Source of the DNA: an uncultured Oribacterium sp.
Lineage (GTDB): Bacteria > Bacillota > Clostridia > Lachnospirales > Lachnospiraceae
Direction of reading: 5' to 3'
Assembly (NCBI GenBank): GCA_934279105.1
Contig: CAKQWR010000070.1
Location: 1 to 9,571 of the forward strand
DNA length: 9,571 nt
Of the stretch, positions 1 to 6,101 are shown piece by piece (the first letter of the stretch is position 1; each line of letters begins with the position of its first letter). The translations under genes and the position numbers were made by a program. The notes below the pieces were generated by a model. It saw only the letters and a program-made list of their open reading frames with translations, was not told where the DNA came from and did not search any database.

Positions 1-28
1 ACTTCGCATGATTACGAAATTAGTGCAT

Positions 29-48
29 AAAAAATAGGGCCTAGCCCT
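29..48 (-). terminator. Weak terminator-like hairpin, minus orientation
   Basis: On the minus strand, AGGGC pairs with GCCCT around a 3-base loop and is followed by ATTTTTT (the A-run at 29-34 on the + strand). The stem is only 5 bp and the loop is tight. No minus-strand gene is visible that would need to end here, so this may be chance or the end of an antisense transcript. The rest of 1-146 shows no coding frame. Confidence 0.22.
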
Positions 49-94
49 TGATTACGGGGCAACTATACCATGAAGCATCCTAAGCGTCAAGCTT

Positions 95-122
95 TTGACA
101 GAAAGCACGTATTATTTATTTT
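95..122 (+). promoter_or_regulatory. Possible distal promoter of the LysR-type gene
   Basis: A perfect -35 hexamer TTGACA (95-100) is followed after 16 bases by TATTTT (117-122), a four-of-six match to the -10 consensus. The -35 lies in a short inverted repeat, GTCAA-GCTT-TTGAC (86-99). The weak -10 makes this less convincing than the proximal promoter at 147-175. Confidence 0.3.
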
Positions 123-146
123 TTTAAGTATAAAAGCCGTCATCTA

Positions 147-175
147 TTGAATTTATTAATGTCGGTCGATATACT
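147..175 (+). promoter_or_regulatory. Probable promoter of the LysR-type gene
   Basis: TTGAAT (147-152) and TATACT (170-175) are separated by exactly 17 bases, the optimal sigma-70/sigma-A spacing. The predicted transcription start is near 182, giving a leader of about 30 bases before the ATG at 212. The -10 hexamer sits at the centre of the 158-181 near-palindrome. Confidence 0.5.
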
Positions 176-181
176 GACATT
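158..181. promoter_or_regulatory. 24-bp near-palindrome, candidate operator
   Basis: The half-sites AATGTCGGT (158-166) and ACTGACATT (173-181) are reverse complements at 8 of 9 positions, around a 6-bp centre, CGATAT. The dyad covers the predicted -10 and start point, so a bound regulator would block transcription. LysR-type regulators commonly autorepress, so self-binding is the simplest inference, but the sequence does not show which protein binds. Confidence 0.45.
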
Positions 182-200
182 ATAGAAATAATTCCTGTTC

Positions 201-206
201 CGGAGG
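201..206 (+). promoter_or_regulatory. Ribosome binding site deciding the LysR start
   Basis: CGGAGG lies 5 bases before ATG 212. An in-frame GTG at 206 overlaps the site itself and so cannot be served by it. This fixes the start at 212 rather than 206. Confidence 0.8.
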
Positions 207-211
207 TGTCT

Positions 212-1123
212 ATGGATTTACGTCGTATCGAAAATATCATCCGTATCGCCGAAGAAAAAAACATCACACGTGCGGCCGATAAGCTCTTCATCTCACAGCC
301 TGCACTGAATCTGCAGCTTCTGAATCTCGAGAAAGAGCTCGGCACGAAGCTGTTCTACCGTCGTGGTAACGAATGGGCCATCACAGAGGCCGGCCGTATC
401 TATATTGACACTGCGCGGAAGATGGTCGCGATGAAAAAAGACTGTTATTCCCGTATCTCAGATATCGCAAAACTTCACAACGAAGAAATCGCGGTCGGTG
501 CCGCCGGCGTCGAAGCCGACTACATGATGACCTCTTTATATAAGAAGTTTCACCGTATGCACCCGACCGTCAAGCTTCAGCTTAACCTCATGAAAGGTCT
601 GAAAGCCCAGGAGCTCGTGAAAAACGGCACGATCGACCTCGGCATCATCCTGATGGGCGACAAGCAGAACTATCGCCTCCAGTATGAATTCCTCGCAGAT
701 GTCGAAATCGTACTGGCCGTCGCACGCACGAATCCGCTGGCTTCTGAAACCATCGTAGATGCCGAGGGCCACGAAGTCATCGATATCCGCCGTTTCCGGG
801 ATATTCCGTTTATTCTCGGCGCGAAGGACTCTACGGAGCGTATCGTCTCCGAGCAGGTCTTCGAGGAAGCCGGTTTCGAACCGGACATCTATATGGATGC
901 CGAGGGAATCCACTACAGTCTTGCACTCGTTGCCGCCGATGAATGTGCCGCACTGATCAGCGCTGCACAGCACACCGATATTCCGAAATCCGTCAAGCTC
1001 ATTCGTCTCAGTACGCACCCGGTGATGCACGCCTGCGCTTTCTATCGGAAGGACCGCTATCTCTCCGAGCCGATGCAGGACCTCATCGAAATGGCGCGTG
1101 ATTACTGGACCCGCGCACAGTAA
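212..1123 (+). CDS. LysR-family transcriptional regulator
   Basis: This is a 303-residue DNA-binding regulator of normal length for the LysR family. The N-terminal winged helix-turn-helix spans about residues 1-60, with the family signature ISQPALNLQLLNLEKELG at about 27-44 and the wing ending in TEAGR at about 58-62. A linker helix follows. The effector-binding domain begins near residue 92 (EIAVGAAGVEAD) and contains the typical LVKNGTIDLGIIL stretch near 136-148, running to the C-terminus. ATG 212 is chosen because CGGAGG sits 5 bases upstream. The gene stands alone on the + strand, so its usual divergent target, if any, would lie left of the window. The promoter overlaps a near-palindrome, which suggests autoregulation. 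It converges on the ComF-family gene with 22 bp between stops. The ligand and regulon cannot be read from the sequence. Confidence 0.93.
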   Translation: MDLRRIENIIRIAEEKNITRAADKLFISQPALNLQLLNLEKELGTKLFYRRGNEWAITEAGRIYIDTARKMVAMKKDCYSRISDIAKLHNEEIAVGAAGVEADYMMTSLYKKFHRMHPTVKLQLNLMKGLKAQELVKNGTIDLGIILMGDKQNYRLQYEFLADVEIVLAVARTNPLASETIVDAEGHEVIDIRRFRDIPFILGAKDSTERIVSEQVFEEAGFEPDIYMDAEGIHYSLALVAADECAALISAAQHTDIPKSVKLIRLSTHPVMHACAFYRKDRYLSEPMQDLIEMARDYWTRAQ

Positions 1124-1145
1124 CGCCTGAAAATGAATGACTGTA

Positions 1146-1997
1146 CTATCGCTCCGAGCGAATCGCCAGCGCGAAGCAGTAGACCTCTTCAACACCGGCC
1201 GCAAGCAGCACCCGTGTGCAAGCCTCAAAGGTCGCTCCGGTCGTGAAGATATCATCTACGAGGAGTACCCGCCGAAGGTCACATGGAATCGGCCCCGCAT
1301 AGAAGGCCGACATCAGATTTTTTAAACGTTCCGCCGCATTGAGCTCTTTTGATGCGGTGGTTTTTTTATTGCGTAAAAGTGCACGCTCATAAACCGGAAT
1401 TTCGAGTTTTTCTCCCATGACCGCCGCGAGTACCGCCGCCTGATTATACCCACGCTTCCGCTTTCGGCTCGCATGCACCGGCACCGGTACGATGGCATCC
1501 ACCTGCATGCGTCGAAGCTTGTCCCCGAGACGCCGGACCGCTTCCTGTCCATAATAGTCCAGATATTCACGGGCACCGGTGTACTTGATTCGACTGATGG
1601 AGCGTGCCACGATGTCATCGTAGCCGAGAAGTGCGATGCTGTGCTCAAAAAGAAAGCGATGACGTTTGCAGTTTTCGCAGAGTTCCTCATCTTCTGCAAA
1701 AATTTCGCGCCCGCAGATCTGGCAGGTTGGCTCCGACAGAAAATGAAGCTGTCGTGCGCAGTCCGGACAGATCAATGCACCACGTGGTGTCACGATGTCT
1801 TCACAGACCGGACATCGACGCGGAAAAAGCACCGACAGCAGTTCTTCCTTCATCGCGGACATCCCGGTCGGCCGGCACGCCGCTACAGATACCGGATATC
1901 TGTTCGTTCTCCGGTCGATGTGATCCGCAGTCTCCGTCACCGAAGGCACGAACGTCATCAGCGCAGAGCTTTCTGATTTAGAGCGAATTTTCGTCAT
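1146..1997 (-). CDS. comF: ComF-family phosphoribosyltransferase-like protein
   Basis: This 283-residue protein is of the ComF/amidophosphoribosyltransferase-like family. Four CxxC pairs form a zinc-ribbon region (Cys 62/65, 77/80, 92/95, 107/110). The fold continues with IVPVPVHASRKRKRGYNQA at 169-187 and the PRPP-loop motif VLLVDDIFTTGAT at 244-256. In Bacillus subtilis and Haemophilus, ComF is required for DNA uptake; in Clostridia its role is less clear. Family members usually begin close to the motif seen here as MKEELLSVLFPRRCPVC (from residue 49), so about 48 residues look like an extra N-terminus. ATG 1997 is kept because AGGAGGTGA sits just upstream, whereas Met46 and Met49 (1862 and 1853) have no such site. 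The start overlaps the end of recD2 by 20 bp, implying coupled translation. No competence genes are visible nearby. Confidence 0.9.
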   Translation of the reverse strand: MTKIRSKSESSALMTFVPSVTETADHIDRRTNRYPVSVAACRPTGMSAMKEELLSVLFPRRCPVCEDIVTPRGALICPDCARQLHFLSEPTCQICGREIFAEDEELCENCKRHRFLFEHSIALLGYDDIVARSISRIKYTGAREYLDYYGQEAVRRLGDKLRRMQVDAIVPVPVHASRKRKRGYNQAAVLAAVMGEKLEIPVYERALLRNKKTTASKELNAAERLKNLMSAFYAGPIPCDLRRVLLVDDIFTTGATFEACTRVLLAAGVEEVYCFALAIRSER

Positions 1998-4347
1998 GGC
2001 TCACCTCCTGGAGCCGCTCACTGAGAGAGGAATAGCGCTTCGCCTCGGATGCATTGTGCAGCATCTGATCGAAAATCGGCGGATTTCCGACGAGGCAAAC
2101 ACAGGACTTCGCACGTGTAACCGCAGTATAGAGCAGGTTTCGGTTCATCAGCATGGATGGCCCCTGATACATCGGAACGATGACCGCCGGATACTCCGAG
2201 CCCTGCGATTTGTGGATTGTGATAGCATAGGCGAGTTCGAGACTCTCACAGTCCTTGAAGGCATACTCCACGAAACGATCATCGAAACGAACCGTCAGAT
2301 TCTGTGCGAAGCTGTTGATTTCCGTGATGATACCGATATCTCCGTTGAAGACACCTTCTCCTTTCTCTATCGGAATGCCGTAACGGCCACGAATCTCCCA
2401 GATGAGGTTGTAATCATTCCGAATCTGCATAACCTTATCGCCGACACGGAACAGCGTACCATTGATTTCCTTTTCTGTTTTCCGGCTACTCTTCGGATTC
2501 ATCTGCTCCTGCAGCAACTGGTTCAAACGCTCTACGCCGAGCGCTCCCTTCCGCTGCGGCGTCATGATCTGAATGTCGAACGGTTCGACCCCGAGGTAAC
2601 CCGGAAGTTTATTCAGCACAAGCGTAGCGATGGCACCGAAGATCTGATCCGGTGTCTGGCTTTTAATAAATAAGAAGTCCTTCGAACGCTTGCTGAGATC
2701 GACCGGCTCGCCTTCATTGATCTTATGTGCATTCACGACGATGTCCGATGCGGCGGCCTGGCGGAAGATATGCCGAAGCTGAATCGTATTAATCACGCCG
2801 GATCCGATGATGTCCCGGAGGACATTGCCGGCACCAACCGATGGGAGCTGGTTTGCATCGCCGACCATAATGAGACGGGTCCCGCGATGGATGGCTTTCA
2901 GCAGCGCATTCATGAGGAAGATATCCACCATCGACATCTCATCGATGATGACCACATCGCACTCGAGCGGATTATTTTCATCGCGTTCGAAATGCCCACG
3001 GACCTGATCTCCGTTTCCGCCCTCATCGTCATCCGGACGCCCCTGATACTCCAGAAGGCGATGAATCGTAGAGGCCGGCCAGCCGGTCGCCTCCGACATC
3101 CGCTTCGCCGCACGGCCCGTCGGCGCGCCAAGCAGGATGGTCTTTCCTTCGTCTGAAAACATGCGGATGATGGTGTTGATCGTCGTCGTTTTTCCGGTAC
3201 CCGGGCCACCCGTGATAACGAGAAGGCCGGAGTGACCGGCGGTAAGCACCGCATCGCGCTGAAGCGGATCCAGCTCGATGCCATTCTTTTCCGTTATTTC
3301 ATCGATGGTCACTTCGCGTTGCGCATCGAGCGCACTGTTTTTCGCCGTAACATTCAGGTCCTTCAGCATCGTCGCAACCTGAAGCTCTGTGTAGTAAATG
3401 GATGCACGATAGACATGAGTGCCGGCGTCTGCATGCCGCGCCGGCGTAGTGTCATAAAGCGCTGTCGTCGAAGCTTCGGTACCATCGCTGAGCGACGGAC
3501 CGGCATCGTCCGCATGATCCAGAAAATCGGAGATACTACGCGGACGACTTGCCTTCACGATCACGCGGCCCTTCATCTGAAGCTCGAGGAGATACTGGTT
3601 CAGGTCCTGAATCGTGATATTCAGAAGTGCTTCGACGGATTCCCAGAGCTCCGGAAGCGGCAGGTAACAGTGACCGTTTCCCTCCGCCATACCGAGCGCA
3701 TACTGGATGCCGGACTCGATACGGAACGCAGCGTCCTCTGCGATACCGGCATTTCGTGCGATCTCATCACAGGTCCGAAACCCGAGGCCCTCGATGTCCT
3801 CTGCGAGCTTGTATGGATTATCGCGGATGATATCATACATTTCGTTGCCGTAGTGATGATAGATTTTGCCGGCGAGGTTGATGGAAATGCCATACTTCTG
3901 AAGAAACATGACAGCATCCTGCATATCGCGCTTCGAATTCACCGACGCGGCGATGTCCATCGCTTTTCGTGCAGATATACCCTTGATCTCCGCAAGGCGC
4001 TCCGGCTCCTCCTCGATGATGCGCATGGTGTCATCCCCAAACTTTTTCACGATACGGGAGGCAAGCGCAGCACCGATGCCCTTGATGGCACCGGACCCCA
4101 GGTAACGCTCCACGGCTTCCTGTGTCTTCGGTGCGACGACCTGATACTGATCGATGACGAACTGGGTACCATAAATCTGGTGGGTGGTCTCATGACCATC
4201 CGCCTTGATGTTTTCACCCGCCTCGATGCCCGGAAGCGTACCGACGAGAGTATAGCTTTTCCCCTCCATCACGCCCGTCATCACAGTGTAGCCCGTCGCC
4301 GGACTCTGGAAAATGATATGATCGATGTAACCTTCAAAGTATTCCAT
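1978..4347 (-). CDS. recD2: RecD2-type ATP-dependent DNA helicase
   Basis: This 789-residue superfamily 1B helicase acts on DNA 5'-3' and is implicated in repair and replication-fork maintenance where RecBC is absent. The length fits RecD2/YrrC proteins. The N-terminal region contains helix-hairpin-helix segments (for example YLGSGAIKGIGAALASRIV at 82-100 and LAEIKGISARKA at 118-129). The helicase core has Walker A GGPGTGKTT at 380-388, the DEMSMVD box (motif II) at 469-475, GDANQLPSVG (motif III) at 496-505, the IHKSQGSEYP region at 711-720 and YTAVTRAK (motif VI) at 740-747. Residues about 265-312 form a Ser/Thr/Asp/Ala-rich insert between the N-terminal and helicase parts. ATG 4347 has GAGGAG 6-7 bases upstream. 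The gene is the first of a two-gene unit with comF and is separated from mreB by a terminator. Confidence 0.96.
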   Translation of the reverse strand: MEYFEGYIDHIIFQSPATGYTVMTGVMEGKSYTLVGTLPGIEAGENIKADGHETTHQIYGTQFVIDQYQVVAPKTQEAVERYLGSGAIKGIGAALASRIVKKFGDDTMRIIEEEPERLAEIKGISARKAMDIAASVNSKRDMQDAVMFLQKYGISINLAGKIYHHYGNEMYDIIRDNPYKLAEDIEGLGFRTCDEIARNAGIAEDAAFRIESGIQYALGMAEGNGHCYLPLPELWESVEALLNITIQDLNQYLLELQMKGRVIVKASRPRSISDFLDHADDAGPSLSDGTEASTTALYDTTPARHADAGTHVYRASIYYTELQVATMLKDLNVTAKNSALDAQREVTIDEITEKNGIELDPLQRDAVLTAGHSGLLVITGGPGTGKTTTINTIIRMFSDEGKTILLGAPTGRAAKRMSEATGWPASTIHRLLEYQGRPDDDEGGNGDQVRGHFERDENNPLECDVVIIDEMSMVDIFLMNALLKAIHRGTRLIMVGDANQLPSVGAGNVLRDIIGSGVINTIQLRHIFRQAAASDIVVNAHKINEGEPVDLSKRSKDFLFIKSQTPDQIFGAIATLVLNKLPGYLGVEPFDIQIMTPQRKGALGVERLNQLLQEQMNPKSSRKTEKEINGTLFRVGDKVMQIRNDYNLIWEIRGRYGIPIEKGEGVFNGDIGIITEINSFAQNLTVRFDDRFVEYAFKDCESLELAYAITIHKSQGSEYPAVIVPMYQGPSMLMNRNLLYTAVTRAKSCVCLVGNPPIFDQMLHNASEAKRYSSLSERLQEVSHDENSL
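2004..2009 (-). promoter_or_regulatory. Strong ribosome binding site for comF inside recD2
   Basis: The minus strand reads AGGAGGTGAGCC directly before ATG 1997, a near-perfect anti-16S match with 6 bases between GGAGG and the ATG. It lies within the last codons of recD2 (Gln-Glu-Val-Ser). This supports the longer ComF start and translational coupling. Confidence 0.7.
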
Positions 4348-4430
4348 CCAAATCTCCTCTGCAAAAACATGAAGACGATGTCATCCGCTGTTCCTCTCCA
4401 CGCTTCACATGCCCTCTCATGGATATATAC
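4348..4430 (-). promoter_or_regulatory. Leader region of the recD2-comF unit
   Basis: This 83-bp gap separates the mreB terminator from recD2 and must hold any dedicated promoter for recD2-comF. No convincing -35/-10 pair was found; a TATATA string lies just after the terminator U-run, without a good -35. The unit may depend on read-through or on a weak promoter. Confidence 0.25.
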
Positions 4431-4459
4431 AAAAAAGGGCAGCCAAAAAAAGGCTACCC
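4431..4459 (-). terminator. Intrinsic terminator of mreB
   Basis: On the minus strand GGGTAGCC (4459-4452) and GGCTGCCC (4444-4437) form an 8-bp stem with one T-G wobble and a 7-T loop, followed by TTTTTT (4436-4431). It begins 15 bases after the mreB stop. The wobble is compatible with the minus-strand RNA, matching the gene's direction. Confidence 0.88.
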
Positions 4460-4474
4460 CTGCTCTATGAACTC

Positions 4475-5479
4475 TTAATCCTCGTCGGTATCTCCGTTTG
4501 CGAAGTCGATAAACTTACCGGTACCGATGGCCACTGCGGTAAGCGGATCCTCTGCGAGCACACAGTTGATTCCCGTTTTCTCCTGCAGGAGCTTATCGAG
4601 ACCATACAGGAGAGCGCCGCCACCGGTCATTACGATGCCACGCTCATAGATATCGGCTGCAAGCTCTGGCGGCGTGCGCTCAAGCACGTTGTGAACCGCA
4701 TTGACGATCATCATCGCCGGCTCGAGGAGTGCATCCATGATCTCGTCCGAGCTCACGATGACGGTCTTCGGAAGAGCCGTTACGAGGTTACGTCCGCGCA
4801 CCTCCATGGTTACATTCTCCGGACGCTTGCTTGCGCAGCCAATGTTTACCTTAATGTCCTCCGCGGTACGCTCACCGATGAGGAGGTTATGTTTCTTCCG
4901 CATGTACCGAAGGATCGCTTCATCGAAGTCATCACCAGCCACCTTGATGGACTCGGAAACGACCGGACCATCCAATGCAATGACGGCGATATCCGCCGTA
5001 CCACCGCCGATATCGATGATCATATTTCCCTGCGGCTTGCTGATGTCAATGCCGGCACCGATGGCTGCTGCCACCGGCTCCTCGATAATCGTCACCTCAC
5101 GTGCACCTGCATGGTACGCCGCATCTTCAACCGCCTTCTTTTCGACCTCCGTCGCACCACTCGGGATACAGACAGAAATACGCGGCTTCCGAAGCGTACG
5201 CTTTCCAACCGCTTTATTGATAAAATACTTCAGCATCTTCTCCGTTAACGTGTAATCCGAGATAACGCCCTGACGAAGCGGACGAACCGCTGAAATATTT
5301 TCCGGTGTACGCCCCAGCATAAGGCGCGCATCCTCACCATACGCAAGCACGGTGTTGGTATCGCGGTTGACAGCGACGACAGACGGCTCCTTCAGTACGA
5401 CGCCACGGCCTTTTATATATACAAGGATGCTGGATGTACCCAGATCGATGCCAATATCATTTGAAATCAGTGAAAACAT
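4475..5479 (-). CDS. mreB: MreB-family rod-shape actin homologue
   Basis: This 334-residue bacterial actin polymerises along the inner membrane and guides lateral wall synthesis. Nucleotide-binding motifs are intact: phosphate-1 loop DIGIDLGTSS at 8-17, phosphate-2 loop DIGGGTADIAV at 156-166, the EEPVAAAIGAG segment at 133-143, GERTAEDIK at 202-210 and the adenosine motif GIVMTGGGALLYGL at 281-294. The short N-terminus starting MFSLISNDIG resembles Bacillus MreB/Mbl. ATG 5479 has AGGAG 7 bases upstream. Unlike the classic mreBCD cluster, no mreC, mreD, minCD or radC is adjacent, so this may be an Mbl/MreBH-like paralogue rather than the primary MreB. It is followed by its own terminator and preceded by more than 600 bp without genes, so it is probably monocistronic. 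Confidence 0.95.
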   Translation of the reverse strand: MFSLISNDIGIDLGTSSILVYIKGRGVVLKEPSVVAVNRDTNTVLAYGEDARLMLGRTPENISAVRPLRQGVISDYTLTEKMLKYFINKAVGKRTLRKPRISVCIPSGATEVEKKAVEDAAYHAGAREVTIIEEPVAAAIGAGIDISKPQGNMIIDIGGGTADIAVIALDGPVVSESIKVAGDDFDEAILRYMRKKHNLLIGERTAEDIKVNIGCASKRPENVTMEVRGRNLVTALPKTVIVSSDEIMDALLEPAMMIVNAVHNVLERTPPELAADIYERGIVMTGGGALLYGLDKLLQEKTGINCVLAEDPLTAVAIGTGKFIDFANGDTDED

Positions 5480-5674
5480 GGAACTCTCCTACAAAATAAC
5501 GATGTATAAAAACGAAGCCCTGATATGATTCGCGCCCATCGCGGCCGATGAATGCAGTCCCTTTCTATGTATAGAGCACAGCCGGTACGCATCCGAGTTC
5601 TGCCATCGAAAGCAAAACTGATGGGTATTATATGAAATGTCCCGCCGTATGGGCGAGCAGAGCGAATTTAGTAA

Positions 5675-5702
5675 TTCAACATAGAATCTTCTATAGTATA
5701 AT
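5675..5702 (+). promoter_or_regulatory. Candidate + strand promoter for an intergenic RNA
   Basis: TATAAT (5697-5702) is a perfect -10. TTCAAC (5675-5680), 16 bases upstream, matches the -35 consensus at only three positions. A transcript would start near 5709 and run into the hairpin-rich interval. It overlaps the minus-strand mreB -10, so the two promoters would exclude each other. Confidence 0.3.
5681..5694. promoter_or_regulatory. Dyad ATAGAA-TC-TTCTAT beside overlapping promoters
   Basis: This is a perfect 6+6 inverted repeat with a 2-bp centre. On the + strand it fills the 16-bp spacer between TTCAAC (5675-5680) and TATAAT (5697-5702). On the minus strand it lies directly downstream of the TATACT -10 (5700-5695), that is, over the predicted start of mreB transcription. 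It is a plausible operator able to affect both directions, but no binding protein is indicated. Confidence 0.35.
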
Positions 5703-5723
5703 CGATGGTCTTCTGTTTTTAAA
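5695..5723 (-). promoter_or_regulatory. Candidate mreB promoter
   Basis: On the minus strand TATACT (5700-5695) is preceded, with a 17-base spacer, by TTTAAA (5723-5718), a weak -35. Transcription would start near 5688, giving a leader of about 210 bases before mreB. A TATAAT also occurs closer to the gene (5632-5627, minus) but lacks a recognisable -35. Confidence 0.35.
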
Positions 5724-5760
5724 GTCAGAATTGTAGAGTTCATGACCGTAAATGTTCCTT

Positions 5761-5796
5761 CAAACTCTCTTTAGAGTTTGTTTAGAATTTTTAGAC
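5761..5796 (+). terminator. Hairpin with U-rich tail, possible + strand terminator
   Basis: CAAACTCT and AGAGTTTG form a perfect 8-bp stem with a CTTT loop (5761-5780), followed on the + strand by TTTAGAATTTTTAG. If active it would end a short transcript of about 85 bases starting near 5709, instead of the longer RNA proposed for this region. The tail is interrupted, so efficiency is doubtful. Confidence 0.3.
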
Positions 5797-5891
5797 TTCT
5801 TTTACCCAGGCGACATACTTCAGTCACAAGTGACCTGTATCATATATCATAGTTACAGAGATGTAACGAAGAAACGCTTTTCATACTCATA

Positions 5892-5918
5892 CTCCGGAGT
5901 TGAAATACACTCCGGAGC
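5892..5918. repeat. Paired CTCCGGAG palindromes
   Basis: The 8-bp palindrome CTCCGGAG occurs at 5892-5899 and again at 5911-5918, within 9-bp direct copies ACTCCGGAG (5891-5899 and 5910-5918). Because the unit is self-complementary, the copies can form a hairpin with each other, or act as two adjacent protein sites 19 bp apart. Confidence 0.5.
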
Positions 5919-6053
5919 CCCCTTCTAAAACAACGGTCGTACATGTTTACGATTCTTCGGATCGTTCGAAGCTTCATCGAGCATGACCGTTTTAAATATA
6001 CTTCATAGGAGTTTGACTCCCCCCTTGGTTGAACTCTTGACATAAAGCACAAA

Positions 6054-6099
6054 TCATGAAAATCCCATCGAAGCGAAGAAGCTCCGGCGGGATTTTTCG
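6054..6099 (-). terminator. Intrinsic terminator of the aminotransferase gene
   Basis: Just after the stop, the minus strand forms GAAAATCCC/GGGATTTTC arms enclosing an inner GGAGC-TTCTTC-GCTTC hairpin. The inner stem relies on a G-T wobble that only works in the minus-strand RNA. The 3' side ends in TTTTC. On the + strand the same arms are followed by TTTTTCGTTTT, so it may also stop transcription from the left. Confidence 0.75.
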
Positions 6100-6101
6100 T
6101 T

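Larger units (their letters stand above)
5735..6037 (+). ncRNA. Candidate structured non-coding RNA (unassigned)
   Basis: AGAGTTCA (5735-5742) and TGAACTCT (6030-6037) could form an 8-bp closing stem around six internal inverted repeats: 5761-5780 (CAAACTCT-CTTT-AGAGTTTG), 5823-5834 (GTCAC-AA-GTGAC), 5852-5867 (GTTACA-GAGA-TGTAAC), 5892-5918 (CTCCGGAG at both ends), 5932-5991 (AACGGTC/GACCGTT enclosing ACGAT/ATCGT) and 6008-6020 (GGAGT-TTG-ACTCC). Read as + strand RNA, one loop is cUUCGg (5955-5960) and another is the GNRA-type GAGA, both typical of stable RNA; this is the reason for preferring the + strand. I did not recognise the conserved motifs of RNase P RNA, tmRNA or SRP RNA, nor a T-box. 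The strand and even transcription are uncertain. Confidence 0.3.
5480..6101. other. 622-bp gene-free region rich in inverted repeats
   Basis: No credible protein gene is present; the two minus-strand frames of 84 and 70 codons have unusual Arg/Ser/His/Cys-rich translations and no good ribosome binding site. From the mreB side, the presumed mreB leader (5480-5694) holds small hairpins at 5537-5550 (CATCG-CGGC-CGATG), 5564-5575 (TCTAT-GT-ATAGA) and 5643-5655. Promoter-like hexamers on both strands lie around 5675-5723. The interval 5735-6037 holds six further inverted repeats. The aminotransferase terminator closes the region at about 6054-6099. Confidence 0.7.

Noticed and set aside
206..208. 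GTG as the start of the LysR-type gene
   Set aside because: It overlaps the ribosome binding site; ATG 212 has correct spacing and gives the usual N-terminus.
536..1255. 239-codon minus-strand frame opposite the LysR-type gene
   Set aside because: It overlaps both the regulator and the comF end and shows no domain; the + strand frame has a clear helix-turn-helix and ribosome binding site.
1996..2673. 225-codon + strand frame opposite the recD2 3' part
   Set aside because: Shadow of the helicase gene; composition is unlike a real protein.
3232..4470. 412-codon open frame on the + strand opposite recD2
   Set aside because: It lies fully antisense to a gene with unmistakable helicase motifs; its translation has no recognisable domain and it reads as a by-product of recD2 codon bias.
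4409..5248. 279-codon + strand frame opposite mreB
   Set aside because: Antisense shadow of a conserved actin homologue; no ribosome binding site or family resemblance.
5489..5743. 84-codon minus-strand frame ending just before mreB
   Set aside because: Unusual His/Arg/Ser/Cys-rich composition, poorly spaced ribosome binding site and overlap with promoter-like elements; more likely untranslated leader.
6037..6042. Perfect TTGACA on the + strand
   Set aside because: No -10 element at 16-18 bases and no gene downstream; it runs into a terminator.
5840..6052. 70-codon minus-strand frame in the intergenic region
   Set aside because: Arg/Ser-rich with no ribosome binding site, and it overlaps the hairpin cluster.
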